Assembly: GCA_021849435.1 (NCBI GenBank)
Contig: JAJZSX010000187.1
Span: forward strand, 1 to 5,543
Direction of reading: 5' to 3'
From: Actinomycetes bacterium
GTDB lineage: Bacteria; Actinomycetota; Acidimicrobiia; Acidimicrobiales; RAAP-2
DNA length: 5,543 bases
The translations under genes were made by a program, and so were the position numbers. Below the pieces are notes generated by a model. It was given only the letters and a program-made list of their open reading frames with translations. It was not told the origin of the DNA and did no database searches. Below are positions 1-5,543 of this stretch, piece by piece. The first letter of the stretch is position 1. Each line of letters opens with the position of its first letter.

Positions 1-764
1 CACGACCAGGCGTGCTTGGCCCAGCCGGGGCTCGACACGTTGAGGTGCACATCACCGGGCTGGATGCCGATCCAGTACATGGTCGAGAGGTGCCCGATCG
101 GGTAGCTCGTCTGAGTGTGCTGGACCATCTTCGGCAGGGCCGTCGTGCCCGACGTGAAGTAGATGAGCAGCGGGTCGTCGGCACCCGTCGGACCGTCGGG
201 GGTGAACACCGCACTGGCGGCGCCGCTGTCGGCGTAGTCGCGCCAGCCCGTGGCCGGCTCGCCGACGCACACGCGCACGTAGTCCCCGGGGATCTCGGCG
301 AATCGCGGCGTGATCTCGCTGCGCGCGATCACCGCGCCCGCGTCGGCGCGGTTGATCCGGTCGCGCAGGTCATCAGCCGTGAGCAGCGTGGTCGCCGGGA
401 TCAGCACTGCGCCGAGCTTCATCACCGCGAGGGTGACCTCCCACAACTCGACCTGGTTGCCGAGCAGCGCGAGGACCCGCGTCCCACGGCCAACGCCGAG
501 CCCGGCCAGCCAGTTCGCCACCTGGCTCGAACGTCGCGCCATCGTCGCAAAGCTGTAGGCGCCGATCGAGCCGTCGTCTTCGATGATGCGCAGCGCTTCG
601 ACGTCGGGGTTCTCGGCGGCGAGCACCGCGTCGAACCAGTCGATCGCGAAGTTGAAGGTCGCCGGCCGCGGCCACGTGAACCGGCTCCTCGCCTCGTCAT
701 AGTCGCGCCGCAGTGCTAACAGGGTGTCGCGCGCCGCGCGGAACTCTTCTGTCGGAGTCGTCAT
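1..764 (-). CDS. AMP-forming acyl-CoA synthetase (ACSM / benzoate-CoA ligase-like), N-terminal part
   Basis: The gene runs off the left edge, so only the first 254 residues are visible, about half of a usual 520-560 residue enzyme. The start ATG at 764-762 follows an AAAGGTGG ribosome binding site about 6 nt upstream. The family adenylates a carboxylic acid with ATP and transfers it to CoA in the cytoplasm. The diagnostic P-loop is at residues 202-214, YFTSGTTALPKMV. It matches the consensus TSGTTGxPK except that Ala replaces the second Gly. Residues 241-254 read LNVSSPGWAKHAWS, the segment typical of medium-chain and aromatic acid-CoA ligases related to ACSM. The N-terminal region 40-130 (FAIDWFDAV, LLGNQVELWEVTLAVMKLGAVLIP) fits the start of the AMP-binding fold. 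The C-terminal lid domain and the acyl-adenylate motifs lie outside, so chain-length or aromatic specificity cannot be judged. It lies 60 bp downstream of the DUF4232-like gene on the same strand, but may have its own promoter in that gap. Confidence 0.93.
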   Translation of the reverse strand, partial: MTTPTEEFRAARDTLLALRRDYDEARSRFTWPRPATFNFAIDWFDAVLAAENPDVEALRIIEDDGSIGAYSFATMARRSSQVANWLAGLGVGRGTRVLALLGNQVELWEVTLAVMKLGAVLIPATTLLTADDLRDRINRADAGAVIARSEITPRFAEIPGDYVRVCVGEPATGWRDYADSGAASAVFTPDGPTGADDPLLIYFTSGTTALPKMVQHTQTSYPIGHLSTMYWIGIQPGDVHLNVSSPGWAKHAWS

Positions 765-799
765 TGCCCCACCTTTCGACCGAATCGAAGCCTGATCTG

Positions 800-828
800 A
801 TGGTACGTCGCGCGGCGACGTCGGTCAG
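800..828 (-). promoter_or_regulatory. Candidate promoter with palindromic operator for the acyl-CoA synthetase gene
   Basis: On the minus strand, CTGACC (828-823) resembles a -35 box and TACCAT (805-800) fits the TAnnnT pattern of a -10 box, with a 17-nt spacer. Positions 805-821 form a perfect inverted repeat, ACGTCGC-CGC-GCGACGT, which fills nearly the whole spacer. Transcription would start near 793, giving a leader of about 28 nt before the ATG at 764. A palindrome between the two hexamers is a common place for TetR- or GntR-type repressors. The -35 box overlaps the TGA stop of the upstream DUF4232-like gene. No T-run follows the stem in the direction of transcription, so an intrinsic terminator is less likely. 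Short palindromes are frequent in GC-rich DNA; this call rests on position and symmetry only. Confidence 0.4.
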
Positions 829-1358
829 GCCCCGGTGCGACCGGCGACGAGTAGCTGGGTGTGGGTACTCTCGAGTCGCGTGCAGACCGAGATCCGCAGC
901 GCGAGGTACGTCGGGCGGACGAAGGGCGACAGCGAGACGAGCACCCCGCTCGCATTCCGAGCGCGGCAACGCGCCGGTGGGTAGTTGCCGGTCTCGGCGA
1001 CCCCGAACCCGTCGCTCACCGCGCCACCGTGCAGCAGTTGGTGACGGGCCGGCATCTCGCCGATACTCGCATTGGCCGCCGGTGGACCGAGGGGGTGATG
1101 GCCGGCGCCGACCACGGGCTGGACGCTCGGCACACCCCACAGCCAGCACGCGCCGCCGCGGTTGGTAAAGACGATGGGGTAATAGATGGTGCCCGCCGCC
1201 CCGTTGGGCTGCCCGATCGAGACGCGCAACTGGGCGGGCCGGCAGTTCGCACTCGCCGCGCGCGCGGTCGTGGTGGCGCCGGACGGCCCGCTCAACCCCA
1301 ACGTCGTGAGACCGCCACCCAGTAACGCCACGGCGAACATCCAACGCATCCTCGTCAT
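825..1358 (-). CDS. Secreted DUF4232-like protein of unknown function
   Basis: The product has 177 residues. The chosen ATG (1358-1356) has a strong GGGAGG Shine-Dalgarno 6 nt upstream and begins an obvious export signal: basic MTRMR, a hydrophobic stretch (residues 7-22), then a small-residue region with ATTTARA, which suggests signal peptidase I cleavage near residues 33-36. The same frame stays open upstream to 1616, but that extension would cross the divergent promoter and the RidA gene and would bury the signal peptide. The mature part begins CRPAQLRVSIG, then GAAGTIYYPIVFTNRGGACWLWG-P, which matches the pattern of the DUF4232 family (Cys near the N-terminus, aaGs, ftN-G, Cys, G-P). Four cysteines (39, 71, 131, 159) could form two disulfides outside the cell. 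No catalytic motif is visible and the function is unknown. Its stop is 60 bp before the acyl-CoA synthetase start, and it is divergent from the RidA-hydrolase gene. That it is a real gene is nearly certain; the family assignment is less so. Confidence 0.75.
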   Translation of the reverse strand: MTRMRWMFAVALLGGGLTTLGLSGPSGATTTARAASANCRPAQLRVSIGQPNGAAGTIYYPIVFTNRGGACWLWGVPSVQPVVGAGHHPLGPPAANASIGEMPARHQLLHGGAVSDGFGVAETGNYPPARCRARNASGVLVSLSPFVRPTYLALRISVCTRLESTHTQLLVAGRTGA

Positions 1359-1440
1359 CGCGACCTCCCTACCACCGCATTTCCGGCCACGCTCGGAACT
1401 TACTGTCCCACGACCAGTAGCGCGCGTGACAGGATGAGCC
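1359..1440. promoter_or_regulatory. Divergent control region between the DUF4232-like and RidA-hydrolase genes
   Basis: These 82 bp separate two head-to-head start codons and must hold promoters for both unless a gene is transcribed from further away. Two neighbouring inverted repeats are visible: TTCCG (1381-1385) with CGGAA (1394-1398), 8-nt spacer, and TACTG (1401-1405) with CAGTA (1415-1419), 9-nt spacer. TACTGT (1401-1406, plus strand) and TAAGTT (1402-1397, minus strand) each fit a TAnnnT -10 pattern and overlap by two bases. They would give leaders of roughly 28 and 32 nt. I find no convincing -35 hexamer at standard spacing for either direction, so activator dependence or a different promoter position is possible. 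The ribosome binding sites at the two ends are GGGAGG (minus strand) and AGGA (1431-1434, plus strand). Confidence 0.35.
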
Positions 1441-2691
1441 ATGGCCCACGTGCAACAACTGGTCGTTCCCGGCGTCCATCGTCTTGCCCAGTTCGCCCAC
1501 GCGGCACGCGCGGGCGAGTACCTCTTCGTCTCGGGAACCCTCGGCACCGACGGCGACGGCCGGATCGTGCCCGGTGGGATCGTTGCCGAGGTCGAGCGGA
1601 CACTCGCGAATCTCACGTCGATCCTCGCCGAAGCGGGCTGTGGGTGGCCAGACGTCGCCTCGGTGTCGGTCCACCTCGCGGACCTCGGCGACTTCGCGGC
1701 GATGAACGAGGTCTACGAGCGCTACGTCGGCACGACGCCGCCGGCGCGAATCACCGTGGGCGGTGTCGACCTGGCGCTTGGCGCGCGGGTCGAGATGCAG
1801 TGCGTGGCCTACGCCGCGGGGCCGCGCACCTCGCCCTCTGGTGCCGGCACCGCCGCCGCGCCGGCCCGTCGAACGGGCTACGTGGAGCACGACGGCGAGC
1901 AGCTGTACTACGAGGTCGTCGGCGACGAGTCGAGTGACGCGACGCCACTCGTGCTCTCGCACGGCGCCGGCGGCAACCACGCGAGCTGGTTCCAGCAGGT
2001 GGCCCACTTCGCCTCGACGAGACCCGTCGTCACCTGGGATCACCGCGGCTACGGCCGCTCGAGTGACCACGGCGACCGCACGGGACCGCTGGTCGCGAGC
2101 ACGGACCTGCTCGCGATTCTTGACGAGCTCGGCATCGCACGCGCCGATCTCGTCGGCCAGTCGATGGGCGGTTGGTCCGTGGTCGGGGCCACCCTCGCAC
2201 GGCCCGGCCTTGCGCGCTCGATCGTGTTGAGCGACACTATCGGGGGCTTTGCCACCGAGGCGGTACTGGCCGGCCTCGCCCGCGCCCGGCCACGCGGACC
2301 CGAGCGCGAGGTGCTCGGGTCCCACCCCGCGCTCGGCGAGGCTTTCAGCGCGAAGTTCCCTGAGCTCGCCCACCTCTATCAATCGCTCAGCCGGATGGGC
2401 AGCGCCGACAGCGAGGTCGTGATCGGGCGGCTCCTTGCGGTCACCCACGACGCAGACGAAGCCAGACGGCTCACGATGCCGACGATGTTGATCGTCGGCG
2501 ATCACGACCAACTCTTCGCGCCGTCAGCGATTCGCGCTGTCGCCGACCTCTTACCCGACGCCCGCGTCGTCGAGATCGTCGGCGCCGGCCACTCGCCGTA
2601 CTTCGAAAAGCCGCACCACTGGAACTACGCCGTCGACAACTTCCTCGGCTGGCTTGACGATCGCCATGACAATTTAGAAACCCCGTTCTAA
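1441..2691 (+). CDS. RidA-domain / alpha-beta hydrolase fusion protein
   Basis: This 416-residue protein joins two complete enzymes. Residues 1-127 are a RidA (YjgF/YER057c/UK114) domain: LFVSGTLGTDGDGRIVPGG (28-46), the ANLTSILAEAG helix (56-66), MNEVYERYV (88-96), PPAR with Arg103, then VEM with Glu118. Arg103 and Glu118 lie 15 residues apart, as do Arg105 and Glu120 of E. coli RidA, so imine/enamine deaminase chemistry is plausible. An Ala/Pro/Gly/Ser-rich linker (about 127-144) leads to an alpha/beta hydrolase at 146-416: oxyanion segment SHGAGGNH (173-180), nucleophile elbow GQSMGG with Ser241, acid Asp356 in VGDHDQLFAPS, and His384 in GAGHSPYFEKP. The triad is therefore complete. The hydrolase half resembles the enol-lactonase/haloperoxidase-like subgroup by general appearance. 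The ATG at 1441 is preceded by AGGA with a 6-nt gap. There is no signal peptide, so it is cytosolic. RutC/RutD of pyrimidine breakdown, or an aminomuconate deaminase plus lactonase pair, are functional analogies only; the substrate is unknown. Confidence 0.93.
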   Translation: MAHVQQLVVPGVHRLAQFAHAARAGEYLFVSGTLGTDGDGRIVPGGIVAEVERTLANLTSILAEAGCGWPDVASVSVHLADLGDFAAMNEVYERYVGTTPPARITVGGVDLALGARVEMQCVAYAAGPRTSPSGAGTAAAPARRTGYVEHDGEQLYYEVVGDESSDATPLVLSHGAGGNHASWFQQVAHFASTRPVVTWDHRGYGRSSDHGDRTGPLVASTDLLAILDELGIARADLVGQSMGGWSVVGATLARPGLARSIVLSDTIGGFATEAVLAGLARARPRGPEREVLGSHPALGEAFSAKFPELAHLYQSLSRMGSADSEVVIGRLLAVTHDADEARRLTMPTMLIVGDHDQLFAPSAIRAVADLLPDARVVEIVGAGHSPYFEKPHHWNYAVDNFLGWLDDRHDNLETPF

Positions 2692-2692
2692 A
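2673..2692. repeat. AT-rich 20-bp inverted repeat, candidate operator
   Basis: TTTAGAA (2673-2679) and TTCTAAA (2686-2692) are perfect inverted repeats of 7 bp around a 6-nt centre. The site covers the last codons and TAA stop of the RidA-hydrolase gene and touches the candidate -35 box of the next gene. Its AT content is unusual for this DNA, and it includes a rare TTA leucine codon. The inner part, GAAA-CCCC-GTTC, differs by one base from the actinobacterial LexA-type pattern GAAC-N4-GTTC. It does not keep the AAC-N2-GTT spacing expected for KstR. As RNA the stem would be weak and has no T-run after it, so a terminator is less likely than a protein binding site. Confidence 0.35.
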
Positions 2693-2719
2693 GACACTTC
2701 GCCGGACCAGGTGTAGGCT
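2691..2719 (+). promoter_or_regulatory. Candidate promoter for the cyclic-di-GMP gene
   Basis: AAGACA (2691-2696) shares the GACA end of the -35 consensus and TAGGCT (2714-2719) fits TAnnnT, with a 17-nt spacer. Transcription would start near 2726 and leave a leader of about 25 nt before the GTG at 2751. A short inverted repeat, AGGCT (2715-2719) with AGCCT (2725-2729), overlaps the -10 box. The gap from 2692 to 2750 contains no gene. The call rests on weak consensus matches. Confidence 0.3.
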
Positions 2720-2750
2720 GCGCAAGCCTGGGTGAACGGGGACAAAAGCC

Positions 2751-5543
2751 GTGGTGGACGGGCTAAACGAGGCCAACGAGTGGCAGCACGTGCGCGACGT
2801 GCTTCCCGATGACGTCATCATTGTCGACGCCAGTGGCGTGATCGTCTACGTAAGCGACGCAGTGAGCGATTTGGCCGGGTACGCTCCCGAGGAACTCGTT
2901 GGCTCGCCGATCGAACGGCTCGTTCCCGATAGGCACGGTCAGACGCACGTCACCGAGCGAACCCGATACCAGCGCGCCCCGACACCTCGTCTCATGAGCG
3001 ACCACCGCCACCCGCTGCGTCGAAGCGACAGCACGACGATCGACGTAGCGATCGCGCTGTCACCACTCACCGTCGAGGCGAGCACGTACGTCGTCGCCTC
3101 GGTGAAGCCGGTCGACGCCGACGCGCTCGCACCCTCCCCCGGTCAGGCGATCAAGCTCGCCGCGGCTGCGCTGCTCGCCGAACGAGAGGCGGACTACCGA
3201 ACGGCCTTCGAGCACACGCCAGCACCGATGTTCTTTGCGATGCCCGATGACACGATGACCGTCGCGAACGACGCCTACGCACGGCTCGTCGGGCGGCCGC
3301 TGAGCGAACTCGTCGGCCAGAACGCGAACATTGTGGCACACCCCGACGACATCGCCGTCGCTGAGCGAGCCACGTCGCATTTGGTGTCCAATGAGCAGGA
3401 CACCGTGCGCTACTCAATGCGTTTCGTGCACGTGAGCGGACGAGTGCTCGACGTCGAGGTGTCCAAGTCGGCCGTTCGCGCGCGCAACGGCACTGTGCGC
3501 CGACTCATCGTCTCGGTGCTTGATAGCACCGACCGGCGGCGGCGCGAACGCGCCGCTGCGCTGCTTAGCCAGGTGCGCCGCCTGGCAATCGTCGCCTCCG
3601 CCGAGAAGGAGTTGTTGAGCACGTTTTGCGACTTGCTCGTCGAGGTCGGCGGCTTCCGCCTCGTCACGTACGCCACCGCAGACCAGACCACGGTGGTGTC
3701 GCCGGCGTGGGGCGACGAACCACTACCGCGCTTGGACGACGGACCGGGTTCCGAGGCCATCGCCACGAGGGCGGCCGTCCTCTACGGGTCCGCCGCGAAC
3801 GGCAGCACCGCGTGGCGCCGATTCGCCGCGGACCGTGGTCTCGCGAGTGCCGCGGCCGTGCCACTGAGCATCAACGGCGTCTTCTGGGCGATCACGGCCT
3901 TCCACGACCGGCCCGAGGTCCTCAACCAGACCAGCCTGATCGACCTCGAGGAACTGGTCCACGAACTCGAACTTGGCCTCGCCCACGTTCGCGCGGTCCG
4001 CGAGACCCATGACGCGCTCGACGCCGCTCGTGTCGCCTACGACGCACTCGCGAGTGCCGAGGCGGCCCTCGCCAAGTCCGAGCGGCGTTTCCGACTGGCT
4101 TTCAGTGAGAACATGGCGCCCATGGCCTTCGTCAACCTCGACGATGCGCTGCTCGACGTGAATAACGCCTTCGTCGAGATGGTCGGACGAAGCCGCGACG
4201 AGTTGCTCGGGCGCAACACGCGGTGGTTCACACACCCCGACGACCTCGACACCACCGAAGACGCCCGAAAGCGCCTGGTCAACGGCGAGGTCGAGCAGAT
4301 CAAGTACACCAAGCGATTCATCAACCGCACGGGTCGTACCGTGGTCGTCGAGATCTTGAAGACGCCCGTGCGCGCCGACGACGGACGGATCCTCTACTTC
4401 ATTGCGTCGAACCGCGACATCACCGAGGAGCGTCAACTTTCCGAGCAGCTCCTACACCGGGCGCTGCACGACCCGTTGACGGGCCTCGCCAATCGGGCAC
4501 TCTTTGAGGACCGGCTCGGCCAGGCCCGCGAGCGGATCGTGCGAAGCGGCGGCTACGGCGCGGTCTTGCTCATCGACCTCGACGACTTCAAGGGCGTGAA
4601 CGACACCTACGGCCACCACGTCGGCGACCGACTGCTGGTCGGCGTGGCGCGGCGATTCGAGCTTGTGTCACGCTCGATCGACACCCTCGGCCGTGTCGGC
4701 GGCGACGAGTTCCTCTACCTCGCCGAGGGGCTCAGCGGGCCCGAGGAGGCAGTCGCCATCGCCGAGCGGCTCCTGCACGTGCTCGCCGAGCCCTTCTCGC
4801 TGGATGGACTCACGATCGAGCAGCACGCCACCATCGGCGTCGCGATCTACAATGACGGCGTCATCGACGGCGCTGAGTGCATCAAGCGCGCCGACGCCGC
4901 CATGTACGACGCCAAGCGCCGCCGGCGGGGCCACTACGAGCTCTTCGAGCCGACGATGCTCACCTCCTCGGTGCACCGCTTCACCCTCGCTCAGTCGCTC
5001 AGCCACGCCTTGCGCTCGAGCGAGCTCGAGATGCACTACCAGCCGATCGTCTCACTGCCGACCTTGCAGATCGTCGGGTTCGAAGCGCTGATGCGCTGGA
5101 ACTCGTCGCGCGAGGGCTCGATCCCTCCGTCGGTCTTCATCCCCATCGCCGAACAGAGCGACCTGATTTTCGGTCTCGGTGACTTTGCGATCCGCGAGGC
5201 CATTCGCGCCGCGGTCACCTGGGGGGCCGACGGCTCCTACGGCGACCAGTGCTACGTCTCGGTCAATCTCTCCGCGGCCCAGTTCCATAGTCCCGGGCTC
5301 GTCCCCTTCGTGCGCGACGTGCTCGACGAAGTCGGACTGCCCGCGACGCGACTGGTCCTCGAGATCACCGAGACCGCGGCGGTCACCGACCTCGACGAGA
5401 CGGTCGCGGTGGTCGATCGCCTGCGCGCGATCGGCGTGGGCGTCGCGCTGGACGACTTCGGCACCGGGCACTCCTCGCTCGCGCGCCTGGCCGAACTCGA
5501 TCCTCACATGGTCAAGGTCGACTGTTCGTTCATCCACTCGCTC
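2751..5543 (+). CDS. PAS-PAS-GAF-PAS-GGDEF-EAL cyclic-di-GMP synthase/phosphodiesterase, C-terminus cut
   Basis: The 931 visible residues end inside the EAL domain; about 80-120 more are expected. GTG at 2751 is chosen because GGGGA lies 8 nt upstream; GTG at 2754 is the alternative. Domains: PAS1 (about 14-120), PAS2 (148-262), a GAF-like domain (about 275-412), a helical linker (413-445), PAS3 (446-560), GGDEF (565-735), EAL (745 onward). The cyclase half has Asp609 and FK in LIDLDDFK, Asn617, Asp626, and GGDEF at 650-654. Spacing from Asp609 matches PleD, and the inhibitory I-site RxxD (Arg641, Asp644) sits exactly five residues before GGDEF. The phosphodiesterase half has EAL (778-780), Asn839 in NLSAAQF, Glu871 and Glu874 in EITE, DDFGTG (901-906) and Lys922, with RocR-like spacing from Asn839 on. 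The last family residues corresponding to RocR Glu352 and Gln372 are beyond the edge. Cys925 replaces the usual Arg after KxD. I see no membrane segment, so this is a soluble sensor; its ligand is unknown. Both activities look intact, so the protein could be bifunctional. Confidence 0.96.
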   Translation, partial: MVDGLNEANEWQHVRDVLPDDVIIVDASGVIVYVSDAVSDLAGYAPEELVGSPIERLVPDRHGQTHVTERTRYQRAPTPRLMSDHRHPLRRSDSTTIDVAIALSPLTVEASTYVVASVKPVDADALAPSPGQAIKLAAAALLAEREADYRTAFEHTPAPMFFAMPDDTMTVANDAYARLVGRPLSELVGQNANIVAHPDDIAVAERATSHLVSNEQDTVRYSMRFVHVSGRVLDVEVSKSAVRARNGTVRRLIVSVLDSTDRRRRERAAALLSQVRRLAIVASAEKELLSTFCDLLVEVGGFRLVTYATADQTTVVSPAWGDEPLPRLDDGPGSEAIATRAAVLYGSAANGSTAWRRFAADRGLASAAAVPLSINGVFWAITAFHDRPEVLNQTSLIDLEELVHELELGLAHVRAVRETHDALDAARVAYDALASAEAALAKSERRFRLAFSENMAPMAFVNLDDALLDVNNAFVEMVGRSRDELLGRNTRWFTHPDDLDTTEDARKRLVNGEVEQIKYTKRFINRTGRTVVVEILKTPVRADDGRILYFIASNRDITEERQLSEQLLHRALHDPLTGLANRALFEDRLGQARERIVRSGGYGAVLLIDLDDFKGVNDTYGHHVGDRLLVGVARRFELVSRSIDTLGRVGGDEFLYLAEGLSGPEEAVAIAERLLHVLAEPFSLDGLTIEQHATIGVAIYNDGVIDGAECIKRADAAMYDAKRRRRGHYELFEPTMLTSSVHRFTLAQSLSHALRSSELEMHYQPIVSLPTLQIVGFEALMRWNSSREGSIPPSVFIPIAEQSDLIFGLGDFAIREAIRAAVTWGADGSYGDQCYVSVNLSAAQFHSPGLVPFVRDVLDEVGLPATRLVLEITETAAVTDLDETVAVVDRLRAIGVGVALDDFGTGHSSLARLAELDPHMVKVDCSFIHSL

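Noticed and set aside
12..719. 235-codon open frame on the plus strand
   Set aside because: It is antisense to the acyl-CoA synthetase, whose P-loop and GWAKHAWS motifs are clear. The antisense translation shows no domain.
1359..1616. N-terminal extension of the DUF4232-like gene to an ATG at 1616
   Set aside because: It would overlap the RidA gene and the divergent control region. The ATG at 1358 has a strong ribosome binding site and starts a normal signal peptide.
1369..2511. 380-codon open frame on the minus strand
   Set aside because: It lies antisense to the RidA-hydrolase gene. Its translation is Arg/His/Asp-rich with no recognisable domain, as expected for the opposite strand of a GC-rich gene, while the plus-strand protein has two clear domains.
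2673..2692. Reading the AT-rich palindrome as a KstR operator or an intrinsic terminator
   Set aside because: KstR sites have AAC-N2-GTT, but here the spacing is AAC-N3-GTT with unmatched flanks. The stem is AT-rich and no T-run follows it, so a terminator is unlikely.
3723..4436. 237-codon open frame on the minus strand
   Set aside because: It is antisense to the GAF-PAS3 region of the cyclic-di-GMP gene. Long antisense frames are common in GC-rich coding DNA.
5011..5032. Repeated CTCGAG/GAGCTCGAG pattern in the EAL region
   Set aside because: It arises from consecutive Ser, Glu and Leu codons in a GC-rich gene and shows no repeat unit beyond that.

Overview
The window is GC-rich, and its protein-coding stretches use mostly G or C in third codon positions. 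The gene content points to a high-GC Gram-positive bacterium, plausibly an environmental actinobacterium of the Acidimicrobiia type. The evidence is an ACSM/benzoate-CoA-ligase-like acyl-CoA synthetase with a GWAKHAWS motif, an exported DUF4232-like protein (a mainly actinobacterial family), and a soluble PAS/GAF/GGDEF/EAL protein. The taxonomic placement is inference; no rRNA or tRNA gene is present.

Layout. (1) Minus strand, 764 down to 1: the N-terminal 254 residues of an AMP-forming acyl-CoA synthetase, cut by the left window edge. (2) Minus strand, 1358-825: a small secreted DUF4232-like protein upstream of the synthetase. The 60-bp gap between them holds a perfect 17-bp inverted repeat lying almost exactly between plausible -35 and -10 hexamers. 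(3) A divergent 82-bp control region, 1359-1440, with two adjacent imperfectly spaced palindromes. (4) Plus strand, 1441-2691: a fusion of a RidA (YjgF/YER057c/UK114) domain to a serine alpha/beta hydrolase. (5) A 59-bp gap with a candidate promoter, preceded by an AT-rich 20-bp inverted repeat that overlaps the fusion gene's stop codon. (6) Plus strand, 2751 to the right edge: 931 residues of a PAS-PAS-GAF-PAS-GGDEF-EAL cyclic-di-GMP enzyme, cut inside the EAL domain. Every EAL catalytic position visible so far is intact.

How the parts relate. The synthetase and the RidA-hydrolase fusion both look catabolic: one activates a carboxylic acid to its CoA thioester, the other combines enamine/imine deamination chemistry with ester, lactone or amide hydrolysis. 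The fusion joins in one chain the two protein families that are separate in the Rut pyrimidine pathway (RutC and RutD), or resemble those of 2-aminomuconate-type ring-cleavage routes. Nothing else from either pathway is visible, so the substrate is unknown. The cyclic-di-GMP protein seems to be an independent transcription unit. The most notable items are the fusion protein and the palindromes placed at each predicted promoter. I see no CRISPR array, insertion sequence, RNA gene or phage gene.
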